Source: Fremontodendron californicum (taxonomy: Eukaryota; Streptophyta; Magnoliopsida; Malvales; Malvaceae). Taken from it: a stretch of DNA of 64,000 nucleotides. Under the pieces are notes generated by a model. The model had not been told where the DNA came from. It made no database searches and saw only the letters and a list, made by a program, of their open reading frames with translations. The DNA lies in the NCBI GenBank assembly GCA_030761205.1, contig JAULJL010000038.1:1922001-1986000 (forward strand), given 5' to 3'. The position numbers and the translations under genes are program-made. Shown here one piece after another: positions 8,216 to 18,309 of the stretch (position 1 is its first letter; each line of letters begins with the position of its first letter).

Positions 8216-9819
8216 ACCATAAAATTTGGCTCTTTTGATCCTATTATACTGGCTCCAAGTACAAGTACGATGGTGGATCTTCAGGAAAGTGGGGGCAACT
8301 ATTTGCTTCAAAGATAAAATCAAGATTACGATGGTTGGACTCTAGTCACACGCCGAAAAAGCAAAAACAAGAATCTTCCAAAACTTGTGAAAGTGCTTAC
8401 AAGAGCTAAGATGATCAAACAACCATCTAAATCTCCAAAGCCCAATATGCCTCAAGAAACAAAAATGCCATCTCAGGGTAAAAATTCAGTAGGGAGAAAG
8501 TCAAGGAGGCCAATCACTTTAAACGAATTCATGCCAATTCAGCTTAGAGATGAAGATTTGGTTTTCATGACTTGTTACCATAACGGTGGCAATGAAGATA
8601 CTGAAAAAAACATTGACTCAGTAGCATTTGAAGTTGATGATCATTCTTGTGCTACGAAAATTAACTTTCTGATGAAGATCTGTTGATGGGGTCAACCCTT
8701 CATAATCGGCCGTTGTTCGTCGTAGGATATACTCGGGAACAGAAGATCAATAGAATCTTGATCGATGATGGTTTTGCTGTTAACATACTCCCGTTGATGA
8801 CAATGAAAGAATTGGGAGTTCCTTTGGATGAATTGATGCAAAGCCGCTTGATGATCCAAGGATTCAACCAAAGGGGACAAAGAGCTCTTGGAAAACTTAG
8901 ACTTCAACTTTTCATTGGCGATATAGAGTCAAGTCCACTTTTCCATGTGATCGATGCCAAAACGACATACAACATGTTAGGACGACCATGGATACATCAA
9001 AATGGTGTAGTCTCCTCAACTCTGCATCAATGTCTCAAGTATTGCAGAAACGGTCAAGTCAAGACGATCCTTGCAGACGCTAAGCCATTTACTATAGCAG
9101 AAGCACATTTCGCAGATGCAAAGTTTTATCTAAAAGATACACTTATCGAAGAAGTAATGCCCAACCCGATGCAAGAATTAAAGCAAAAGGGAAAGAATTT
9201 GGCTTCCTCCACAGTTGGAGAAGATGAAATTGCTCAAGGTTTAAAGGATTTGACTCTTCCCCTCACTAACTTGGAAGAATCAAGAGGCCTTATACCTCCA
9301 CTGAAAGAATTTGTTAAGCCAGTAGAAGAACATCTTTGTGAACATCAGGATCTTCCTACTCATCGAGCCAAAGATTTTGATCCTAATGCTTATATGTTGC
9401 TTGTCAAAGCTGGATATAAACAAGAGGATGTTGCAAAATTGGCTCACGAGACAAAAGAGTCTAACAAAGAAAAGCCGCAAAGTTCATTCAAGATCCGACA
9501 GGTCTGGCAAAAGAAAATTGATCACATCGGAACTTCTAGAGAGGGGCTTGGATATTCTCCATTAAAATTGAAAATTCATAAACAAACTTCGAGGTACATA
9601 AATGTGGAGGAAGTTCTCGAGGAGCAAGAAGATGCAGTGAAGCCACCAGGACTTTCAGTATTTGATCGCTTGGGAGCACGCTCAACACGATGTTCAGTGT
9701 TTGATCGTTTGAGCATTCAATCATCACGAAGGTCAGTTTTTGAACGAATGGGACAAAAATGCAGTAAAGTTTCTGTAAGTAAACCAATTTCCATTCAGTC
9801 AAGACTTGGAAGTTTGTAA
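8216..9819 (+). pseudogene. Tat element protease region, broken
   Basis: Continuation of gag-pol. In the gag frame it runs to 8686 with a further TAA near 8314. Coding then passes to the next frame around 8672-8690, where the residues read DEDLLMGSTLHNRPLF, so there is a frame change. The aspartic protease active site is visible as ILIDDGFAVNILP, near residue 30 of the second frame. It would cut gag-pol. The C-terminal part has a threefold FDRL/FERM-like short repeat (SVFDRLGARS, SVFDRLSIQS, SVFERMGQK). The frame stops at TAA 9817-9819. Confidence 0.8.
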
Positions 9820-11610
9820 TCTGAAGAAGTTAACTGTGGCCGAAAAAGAAAATTTTCCACTTTAAAGGAATCAAGAGATTTTCACAGCAAAATTCCTTCT
9901 CGAATGAAAAGGCAAAGCGAATAAAAGGTAACTACTGGTGAAGTTTTAAAGGCAAGAAAGCACACAGTGGTTATAACCAAATCGGTCTCATCCTCAGAGG
10001 AAGAAGAACTTGAAGAAACAGAAATCCTTACTTCTAACCATGTATCTGTAAAAGAAACTGGTGAAAAATCTCAAGAAGAAGAAGCCCAAGAAGCCCCTTC
10101 GTCTTTTGAAGAAGGAAATCAAGCTACTATTGATGAGCTAAAGGAGGTTAACATCAGTACTAGTGAAGATCCACGACCGATCTTTATTAACGCTTGCTTA
10201 CCACCAGAAGAGGAAAAAGCCTATCTTGATCTTTTGATAGAGTATCGAGATATCTTTGCTTGGACTTACAAAGAGATGCTAGGACTTGATCCAAAAGTAG
10301 CTATGCATCATCTGGCTGTCAAGAAAAGTGTCCGACCTATCAAACAGGCTCAACGACGTTTCCATCCTGACTTGATCCCCCAAATTGAAGCTGAGGTCAA
10401 TAAGCTCATTAAAGTTGGCTTTATTAGAGAAGTCAAGTATCCCACTTGGATCTCAAATATTGTTCCAGTGAGAAAGAAAAATGGTCAACTTCGAGTTTGT
10501 GTAGATTTTTGAGATTTGAACAATGCTTGTCCAAAGGATGACTTTCCTCTCCCTATAACAGAAATAATGGTTGATGCTACAACTGGCCATGAAGCTTTGT
10601 CATTTATGGATGGATCGTCTGGTTATAATCAAATTCGCATGGCTCCAAGAGATGAAGAACTTACCGCATTTCGAACTCCAAAAGGAATATACTGTTACAA
10701 AGTTATGCCGTTTGGGTTAAAGAATGCAGGTGCTACTTATCAAAGAGCAATGCAAAAGATATTTGATGATATACTTCACAAAAATATCGAATGTTATGTT
10801 GATGACTTGGTAGTGAAGTCAAAGGAAAAATCCGATCATCTTGCTGATCTTCGCCAAGTGTTTGAAAGATTGCGCAGATACCAATTGAAGATGAATCCCC
10901 TCAAGTGCGCGTTCGGAGTATCCTCGGGCAAGTTTTTGGGGTTCATCGTATGACATCGTGTGATTGAGATCGATCAATCAAAAATAGATGCAATCATGAA
11001 AATGCCTGAACCGCGCAATCTGCATGAACTTAAAAGTCTGCAAGGAAGATTGGCATATATCCGACGCTTTATCTCAAACTTGGCTGGTCGATGTCAACCA
11101 TTTAGTCGGCTAATGAAGAAGGATGTCCCTTTTGTCTGGGATGAGGCCTGCAGTAATGCTTTTAAGAGCATTAAGACATTTTTGTTACAACCACCTATTC
11201 TGAAGGCACCTATACCAGGAGAGCCGTTGATCCTTTATATTGCTGCACAAGAACGTTCCTTAGGAGCATTGTTGGCACAAGAGAATGACGAAGGAAAAGA
11301 AACTGCACTCTACTATCTTAGTAGAACTCTTAATGGCGCTGAATTAAATTATTCTCCCATTGAAAAGACTTTCTTGTCATTGATGTTTGCAGTTAAAAAG
11401 CTGAGGCATTATTTGCAAGCTCATTATGTTCGTTTGATTTCGCGAGCAGATCCCCTCAAATATCTCATGTCCAAGTCTGTGCTCAGTGGAAGATTGGCAA
11501 AATGGGCTCTTTTGCTACAAGAGTTTGATATTACTTATATTCCACAAAAGGCCGTTAAAGGGCAAGCACTTGCCGATTTCCTTGCAAACCATCCGATTCC
11601 AGATGATTGA
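9820..11610 (+). pseudogene. Tat element reverse transcriptase and first RNase H, broken
   Basis: The frame is continuous with the protease frame but interrupted by TAA 9817-9819, TAA near 9922, TGA 10510-10512, TGA 10951-10953 and TGA 11608-11610. Reverse transcriptase motifs are clear: VPVRKKNGQLRVCVDF, FMDGSSGYNQI with the first catalytic Asp, MPFGLKNAGATYQ, and ECYVDDLVVKS with the YVDD box. The connection and gypsy-type RNase H follow (PLILYIAAQERSLGALLAQ, YYLSRTL, QALADFLA). Stops at 10510 and 10951 fall where Arg is usual in this family, consistent with CGA to TGA transitions. The Asp expected in the LYLA-type motif of the first RNase H is not apparent, as is common in Tat elements. 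Confidence 0.88.
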
Positions 11611-12150
11611 GAATTCTCTGAAGATCTCCCAGATGAAGATGCTCTTTTCATCGAAATTCCCAGGCCATGGAAACTATTTTTCGATGGGGCTGCCCGTCAA
11701 GATGGAGCTGGAGCAGGTGTTGTCTTTGTTACTTCAGAAGGAGATGTATTGCCTTATGCATTTACTCTCACTGAAAGTTGTTCCAACAATGTAGCAGAAT
11801 ACCAAGCTCTGATCATTGGATTGGAAATGGCAGTGGATATGAAGATCACTCAACTTAAAGTGTTTGGGGATTACAAATTGGTCATCAACCAACTTCTTTC
11901 ACTTTACGAAGTTAAGAAGCCATACCTCTTACCATATGTCAACTATGCGAAGAAGATTTTGGAATGGTTTGACAATGTAAGCTTGGAACATGTACCAAGA
12001 AGAGAGAACAAGCAAGCAGATTCTCTAGCTAATCTAGCATCAGCTCTTGCCATGCCAAGTGTAGAAGTAAAAGTCCCTCTTTGCAAACGATGGATTTTGC
12101 CTCCAGTTGATTTTAAAGATAACAATACGGAATCCAATGTTGTTTCAGTT
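11611..12150 (+). pseudogene. Second (archaeal-type) RNase H domain of the Tat pol
   Basis: In frame after TGA 11608-11610. The carboxylate set looks complete: Asp in LFFDGAARQ, Glu in NVAEYQAL, Asp in VFGDYKLVIN, and Asp in NKQADSLANLA. A second RNase H of the archaeal type after the ordinary one is a hallmark of the Tat clade and is thought to take over plus-strand priming cleavage while the first one decays. This part of pol is uninterrupted to 12645. Confidence 0.85.
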
Positions 12151-13407
12151 TGCGAAGTTGAAAAAGAAGATTGGAGACAACCATTGATTGATTATTTAGA
12201 GCATGGGAGGCTACCCAATGATCCAAGGCATAAAACAGAAGTGAAACGTCGAGCTCCTCGATTTATTTACTTCAAGGGTACGCTCTATCGCCGCTCTTTT
12301 GATGGTGTCTTCCTTCGATGTTTAGGAGAAGATGAAGTATCCAAAACCTTACAAGAAGCTCATTCAGGAATTTGTGGTGCACATCAGTCTGGAGCTAAAT
12401 TGCACTTTCAAATAAAAATAATGGGATACTACTGGCCAACAATGGTAAAGGATAGCATAGACTACTCCCAAAAATGTCAAGCTTGTCAGTTTCATGCAAA
12501 CTTCATCCATCAACCTCCTGAACCATTACATCCGACAGTCACATCTTGGTCGTTCGATGCTTGGGGACTTGATTTGGTAGGACCATTACCTAAGAGTTCA
12601 CTAGGGCATATGTATATACTTGCCGCTACAGATTACTTTTCAAAGTAGGCAAAAGTGGCACCTTACAAGGAAGTAAAAAAGGAAACTGTTGCAACTTTTA
12701 TCAGGACAAACATCATTTATCGGTATGGTGTACCTCATCACATCATAACTGATAATGGGAAGCAGTTTGACATGAGCAAATTATGTGCACAGTTTGACTT
12801 CAAGCAGTACAAGTCTTCAATATACCATGCTCCAGCAAACGGATTAGCAAAAGCTTTTAACAAGACTTTGTGCAATCTTCTCAAGAAAGTTGTTAACCGT
12901 TCAAAGAAAGATTGGCATGAAAGGATAGGAGAAGCTCTGTGGGCTTATCGAACTACATATCGCACACCAACTCAAGCCACTCCGTATGCACTTGTTTATG
13001 GTGTAGAAGCTGTTAAACCACTTGAGCGACAAATTCTATCATTGAGGATTGCAATCCAGGAAGATCTTTCTAGTGAAGACAATGTACGCTTACGTTTGGA
13101 AGAATTAGAAGCACTGGATGAGAAAAGGTTGGAAGCCCAACAACGCTTGGAGTGTTATCAAGCTCGACTATCCAAAGCTTTTAATAAGAAAGTCAAGCAA
13201 CGATCTTTCCAAGTTGGAGATTTAGTCCTTGCTGTAAGAAGACCCATAAATACTTCACATCGTATTGGTAACAAGTTCCTTTCAAAATGGGATGGACCAT
13301 ACGTTGTTCGAGAAGTTTATACCAATGGTGCATACAAGATCGTTGATCAAGACGGTGTCAAATTTGGACCGATCAATGGAAAGTTTTTGAAGCGTTACTA
13401 TGCTTAA
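12151..13407 (+). pseudogene. Tat element integrase, broken
   Basis: Zinc-binding HHCC module (HSGICGAHQSG then CQACQFH), catalytic core with Asp in WGLDLVGPL and Asp in IITDNGKQFD, and a C-terminal domain (GDLVLAVRR, FLSKWDGPYVV, GKFLKRYYA) ending at TAA 13405-13407. Two defects are visible. A TAG at 12646-12648 splits the core, where Trp is usual. The third catalytic residue, normally Glu, is Lys (codon 12850-12852, in GLAKAFNKTL). Either would abolish integration by a protein from this copy. Confidence 0.88.
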
Positions 13408-13941
13408 AGAAGATATTGTTCCTAAGCAAGAGCTTAAACTGTCGTATGTTGCTCTTAAGTACGAGCTTAAACTGCACATTAAAAAAAAAAAAAAGCCCGC
13501 TATGTTGAAAATCCTTTTTAGGACAACTTAGGCAAAAGTTAGGGCACAAAAAAAAAATGATGAACTACGTTATGACTTGATCCTTCAAATTCGAGGGTAC
13601 GTAGGCAGCTTGGTTTCATTGCCAAGTTCAGTCCAAACAAAAAAAAAATTTTGCTTGATTCAAATATTATCTTTTGTTCACTTGAAAGTATCATGATAAT
13701 TCTCCATTCAAATTTCATGATTCAAGTTATTTTTCAAGTAAAACAAATCTTTTACAAATTAAAGATCTTTGGGAATTTAATTTGTAGTCCATACATGATG
13801 CAAAAATGCTTCAGAAAATACAAAAGAAAGATGATATATGGAGAAAAAGAAATTTAACTTCATTTCAAACTTAAAAAGAACTTACTAACAATCCTAAGAA
13901 CTAATATAAATTTCAAAAAAAAAAGTTACATCAAAAGGGAT
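13408..13941. other. Spacer between integrase and the antisense ORF
   Basis: Non-coding, with several A runs and two related stretches (GAGCTTAAACTG at about 13430 and 13470). The antisense ORF ends at 13942, so this spacer also holds its 3' end. No gene seen. Confidence 0.6.
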
Positions 13942-16755
13942 TCAGGGCTTCCATTTGTAATTCTTCAAGTCTTCTCGAGAGGCTTCCAACATACTTCGCA
14001 ACAAATCTAAGTTTTTGGCTTCATCCTCAGTAAGGGTGGTAAAAGACTCAACAGAATTCATCTCTTCACGAATCTTGGAGGTGTCGGTTCTTCTTCTTTT
14101 CAGTTCATCTTCAGTTTCTTGGAGCGAAGATTCAAGTCTATGTTTTTTGCGTTGCAAAGTAATGAACTCTTGCTCTATATCTGCCAAGTTCGACTGCAGG
14201 GTGTTAAGGTTCTCAACAGTTTTATGTTCAAGTAACATTGAATCTTTAAGTCGAATTTCAAGTGCTTGAAGTCTTTCAATTCTATCCTTGGATGAAGAAA
14301 TGGAAGATTCAAGCTCATTGAACTTTTGGACTTGTGTAAAGTAGTCTTCCACCATGCCTTTCAATAAGGATGAATCAACGGACTTGATTGCTTCTATTGC
14401 ATCAAAGATCTTGTGAACATCACCACTAAGTGAAGAAACCCGATCAAAAGAAGCGCAAATAATCCTTGGTTGAATGCTTTCCCACAAAATAGTTGCAAGC
14501 TTCAACTGACTATCGGATATCACTTTTTCAGCACTAAACTTAGAAAATTCTGGAAGGGCGAGATGACTAGCTTCAACATGAGGGCTTATGGAAGTCTTCA
14601 CTATAGGGGAAGTATTATTAACAATCACATTAGGGCAAGCATCTTCTTGGTTGGAAACGGTACTTGAAACATTATTTTTGATCTTAGCTACAAGTTTGTT
14701 GAACTCATGCGAACTAGAAACTGAAGCTTCACTTTTGGCGGGGGATATATCACCTTGAAAGGATTCCCTTGGCCTGGTTCGCTTCCAATGTCGTTCATGA
14801 TCACTTTCATCAATTGAATCTTCAACGATCGCATTATGCTTCCCTTCGATGACTTTCAGTAAAACCCTTTGTCCTTCATCAACTAATGACACTGATCGAG
14901 GAACTTCTTGTGAAGTCTTCACATGCTTCTCTGTTAAATCTATAGTGGACGAGACTCTGGCTTTATTGGATTTGTCTTGCGAAATCTCTAAAGACTTTTT
15001 CTTAACATCCTTTGGAGGTTTTCTTCTCTTTGACGGTGATGTACGGATGCTCGAAATCAAAATATCAATAGAATACTCAAGATATGGCTCATGAACTTTC
15101 GACCACCATTCCATGTATCTTGCGGTTGCATGATCATTAGGATTTAGAGAACGAGTTGGAGAGATCAATCTGGACTTTGTATGAGAACGAGTGCAAATTC
15201 TCCAAAACCTACATAGATCATCCACAGATCCAGAACGAATATCTTCCTTAAGAGCTCCGGGAATATCTTGACAAAACCCAAATTGTCTCCCAAATCGATG
15301 AGGACTGTAAGGTTCTACAATGATGGCTTGGTTATATCGGGCAGGCAAATAGCTCGAACGAACATTAACAAGGTAGCCGTGATTGATCTTACTAAGAGCG
15401 TCATCATCAACAATCACTTCATCTCTATTCCTGGGATATAAATTAGCATTCCACACTATGCCACTATGAATCAACTTGCGAGCGTCATAATCCTCAAAGT
15501 ATTTGGCTCCACCTTCTCCTGAAAACTTACTCATCAAAGGCCCATATACATCATCTGGATTTTGAAAGTGAGCCCGGAAGTAATAACTTAGCCACCCATA
15601 AATATAGTGAATTGGAAAACACGCATCTGAAGAGCCCGCTTGAGTAGAAAGTGTGATTCGGTTTAGTCCATGGTAAATATTGGCTAACACCGGGATCGCG
15701 AGATTAACAGTTCTTCCAATTGCCATCAGGCTGGCTATCTTAAATGTCTTTGGCCGAACAAATTCTGAATCTTTACTTGGGAAAACGAAAACACAAATCC
15801 AACAAGAAAGGAAGGCAGCTAAATAAGTGTCTGTTGTTAAACTTTCTTTCATTCCAAGTGTAGTGAATGCTCCATCTCCTGCCATTCCCCGACCTTGGTA
15901 TTTCCAAAGAATCCCAGTAGGGTTATGTCTAGCTTTTGAACGAACAAGCTTCTTTGCTTTTCGAGCAGGTGGTTTGGTGTAACGCAATTTCCCTTGAAAC
16001 CAAAAATTGATCCAATCCTCAATAGACACCTTATCCTCCTTGCCTTGCTTCAAAACATGGAATGCAGCAAATAGATATTCACAACATCTCGGGATGAATC
16101 TTCTCTTGTTATCAAAGCCAGTCAATTCGGCAGCACAAGGAACGACTTCATCATAAAATATGCCGTGAATGGGCAAACCGCCTAGCCTGTGCAAATCCCA
16201 TAAGGAGATGGAAGCTTCCCCAGTAGCAAGATGGAGAGTATTGGTAGCCGGGCACCAAGCTTCACAAAAAGCGCGAATGACGTCCTTGTTGTGATCATAA
16301 GTGTATAATGATGCATAAACAGCGTCATATATACTAACAGTCATTAAATTTTTGTTGAAGTGGTATAACACATCTTCAGTCCATTCCCAGTACTTTGGTA
16401 TGTAACCAAACTCTCCAAAAATCTTGAAGGAAAATCCCCAATATGACTTTTCGGAGGTGATACGGCTTCCCAACGTGTCAAACTTCTCATGATTAGAAGT
16501 ATTGACGTGAAGATTAGATTGAAGAGATCTCGCCTTTGGAGAAGATTGTGAGGTTGGAGAAAGTTCTATCGACCAATCTTCCAAAGTGGTAGGAAAATCA
16601 AATGATTTCCAGGCGGACTTATATCTACCCGATATGGGCTTGTCGGTGGAGAGATATAATCCTTCTTTTATGTCTTCGTCTTCATTGGAAAGAATCACAA
16701 GATAATCTTTGTGATATTTGAAGTACACCATGATGATTCTACAAAAACAAAACAA
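13942..16755 (-). CDS. Antisense ORF with plant mobile domain (PMD), 937 aa
   Basis: Uninterrupted 937-codon frame opposite to gag-pol. The first ATG is at 16755; the Met at residue 9 (16731, MVYFKYHKDY) is an equally good start. Residues of roughly 100-400 match the plant mobile domain (aminotransferase-like, also in MAIL1/MAIN): EAWCPATNTLHLATGEASIS, LWDLHRLGGLPIHG, and TYLAAFLSCWICVFVFPS. A basic, nuclear-signal-like patch (SPSKRRKPPKDVKKK) lies near residue 580, and the last 140 residues look like a coiled coil. PMDs are known in Ty3/gypsy and Mutator-like elements, and extra antisense ORFs are known in the Tat lineage. Function is unknown; a role in silencing or chromatin has been proposed for host PMD proteins. 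It is open although gag-pol has many stops. Confidence 0.87.
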   Translation of the reverse strand: MFCFCRIIMVYFKYHKDYLVILSNEDEDIKEGLYLSTDKPISGRYKSAWKSFDFPTTLEDWSIELSPTSQSSPKARSLQSNLHVNTSNHEKFDTLGSRITSEKSYWGFSFKIFGEFGYIPKYWEWTEDVLYHFNKNLMTVSIYDAVYASLYTYDHNKDVIRAFCEAWCPATNTLHLATGEASISLWDLHRLGGLPIHGIFYDEVVPCAAELTGFDNKRRFIPRCCEYLFAAFHVLKQGKEDKVSIEDWINFWFQGKLRYTKPPARKAKKLVRSKARHNPTGILWKYQGRGMAGDGAFTTLGMKESLTTDTYLAAFLSCWICVFVFPSKDSEFVRPKTFKIASLMAIGRTVNLAIPVLANIYHGLNRITLSTQAGSSDACFPIHYIYGWLSYYFRAHFQNPDDVYGPLMSKFSGEGGAKYFEDYDARKLIHSGIVWNANLYPRNRDEVIVDDDALSKINHGYLVNVRSSYLPARYNQAIIVEPYSPHRFGRQFGFCQDIPGALKEDIRSGSVDDLCRFWRICTRSHTKSRLISPTRSLNPNDHATARYMEWWSKVHEPYLEYSIDILISSIRTSPSKRRKPPKDVKKKSLEISQDKSNKARVSSTIDLTEKHVKTSQEVPRSVSLVDEGQRVLLKVIEGKHNAIVEDSIDESDHERHWKRTRPRESFQGDISPAKSEASVSSSHEFNKLVAKIKNNVSSTVSNQEDACPNVIVNNTSPIVKTSISPHVEASHLALPEFSKFSAEKVISDSQLKLATILWESIQPRIICASFDRVSSLSGDVHKIFDAIEAIKSVDSSLLKGMVEDYFTQVQKFNELESSISSSKDRIERLQALEIRLKDSMLLEHKTVENLNTLQSNLADIEQEFITLQRKKHRLESSLQETEDELKRRRTDTSKIREEMNSVESFTTLTEDEAKNLDLLRSMLEASREDLKNYKWKP

Positions 16756-17033
16756 ACAAAAAAAAATGTCAAGATAGGTAGAGAAAAAAAATAAAAATAA
16801 AAAAAAATAAAAAATTTATATTATGAGATAAGCTAATTGGCGATGCGGTGGTATTGGTAGGCTGGTAGCTTAATTAAAACGCTGTTATTATTCCAAAAGC
16901 AAGCACCAAAAACAGGGAATAATTTTTTCAACACTATCTGATCTCCCAATATTTTCGTTAACTAAAAAAAAAAAACCCTAATTTTGTCTGGTCTCCCAAG
17001 AGAGAGAATTTTTTTTTTTTGAAAAATAAATAA
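16756..17033. other. Divergent spacer between antisense ORF and host gene fragments
   Basis: Holds the upstream region of the antisense ORF, A- and T-runs, and an AAACCCTAATTTTG stretch resembling a plant leader telo-box directly before the CCDC25-like fragment. The captured transcript may therefore include its 5' UTR. Confidence 0.5.
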
Positions 17034-17510
17034 ATTGTGTTTTACTTCAAAGCCCGATCAGAGGCTGGCGATTACACCATTTTCATGGGTCTTGACAAGT
17101 ACGAGAACGAGGAACTCATCAAATACGGCTTCCTCGAAGACATTTGGTTCCATGTGGATAAAATGTCTTCTGCCCACGTTTATTTAAGACTTCAAAAAGG
17201 TCAAACCATCGATGGTATAAGCGAAGGTTTGCTCGAAGATTGTGTTCAGCTTGTTAAAGCTAATTACATCTAAGGCGACAAGGTGAACAATATTGATATT
17301 GTTTACACTTCATGGTCCAATTTGAAGAAAACTCCTTCCATGGATATTGGCCAAGTTGGTTTTTACAATTCCAAGATGGTTCGGACGGTGAGAGTGGAGA
17401 AGCGGATAAATAAGGTAGTTAACAGGGTGAACAAGACTAAAGTGGAAAGGAAACCTGATTTGAAAGCTGAGAGATAAGCGGTTAATGCAGCTGAAAGAAC
17501 ACAAAGAATT
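17034..17510 (+). pseudogene. Captured CCDC25-like (NFACT-R/DUF814) gene fragment, intronless
   Basis: Reads as the N-terminal two thirds of a CCDC25-type protein of the NFACT-R family: DKYENEELIKYGFLEDIWFH, SSAHVYLRLQKGQTIDGI, VYTSWSNLKKT and DIGQVGFYNSK, then the basic NKTKVERKPDLKAER. The initiator codon is ATT (17034-17036), a TAA interrupts at about 17271-17273 (after VKANYI), and another stop follows LKAER at 17475-17477. About 145 codons run without introns, suggesting capture from a spliced transcript. After it comes a long T run and unrelated sequence. It lies inside the Tat element on the same strand as gag-pol. Confidence 0.85.
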
Positions 17511-17639
17511 TTTTTTTTTTTTTTTAACAAAAGAAAGGAAAGAGACATTTACTTCTTTTCCATTACGGTTCCTAACAAAATAACAAGTCACTGCATGCAA
17601 TTAATTGTAAGCAACAAGCATTTGTCGTCATTATGGCAT

Positions 17640-18050
17640 CATCGTTTATCATCATCCTCATCAACTAACCGTCTAAGGTCTACCAAGAAACAGGCAACAA
17701 CAGATAAACCAATGAATTAACAAATGCGAAAAAAAAATGCTAATACGGCATCCAATGCAGCAAAGGAGAAAGTGAGTACCACAAGCGAGTTGATTAATGA
17801 AGCGAAGAGCCAAAAAAGAAGAAAGAGGAAATTAGTAGTTCTTCCGATGACTCTTCTGATTCTGACGATGAACCTGTGTCCCTGAAGAAACAGCCAGTTA
17901 TTGCCAAAAATGGGTCTGTACCTGCAAAGAAAGAAAAACAAGCTAACAGTTTAGATTCTTATGAGGAAGGTAGCAGCTCAGATGAAGATAAAAAAAAAAA
18001 GATCCAAGCCTGCCTCTAAGAAATTCCCACTGCCTCAGATGACTGGTAAC
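17640..18050 (+). pseudogene. Captured nucleolin-like gene fragment
   Basis: Low-complexity acidic/basic coding remnant: SSSSDDSSDSDDEPVSLKKQ, then VIAKNGSVPAKKEKQ, then EEGSSSDEDKKKK, and after a one-base slip in an A run RSKPASKKFPLPQ. Alternating Ser/Asp/Glu tracts with KK and PAKK blocks are the pattern of the N-terminal part of plant nucleolin-like proteins (rRNA processing, nucleolus). Stops and slips rule out a product. No introns are evident. Low complexity makes the identity less certain than for the neighbouring fragments. Confidence 0.6.
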
Positions 18051-18164
18051 GCAAAATTTGACTGCTGGGTCAAAACAATCAAAACAGGAAAGTGATGATA
18101 GTGAGGATAACAACTCTGCACATCGAAAATTTGCTAATCTTATAAAGAGAGTTTAATTAGAGAT

Positions 18165-18309
18165 AATAGTGAATCATCCCCACGAGTATGGACATGTTAA
18201 TTATGGATACATGAATATGAATGAAGGGAACATGATGGACCCACGGCATCACCTTCACGCGTCTCAGATGTTCAATGACGAGAATCCAAACGCGTGCTCG
18301 ATTATGTGA
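18165..18309 (+). pseudogene. Captured C-terminus of a heavy-metal-associated isoprenylated plant protein (HIPP)
   Basis: The frame gives HPHEYGHVNYGYMNMNEGNM, then DPRHHLHASQMFNDENPNAC and SIM before TGA 18307-18309. The Tyr/Met/His-rich tail ending in FxDENPNACSIM is the typical C-terminus of HIPP metallochaperones, whose CSIM CaaX box is prenylated. The metal-binding HMA domain is absent. An A run follows the stop after about 20 bases, which may be a relic of an mRNA tail. Confidence 0.8.
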
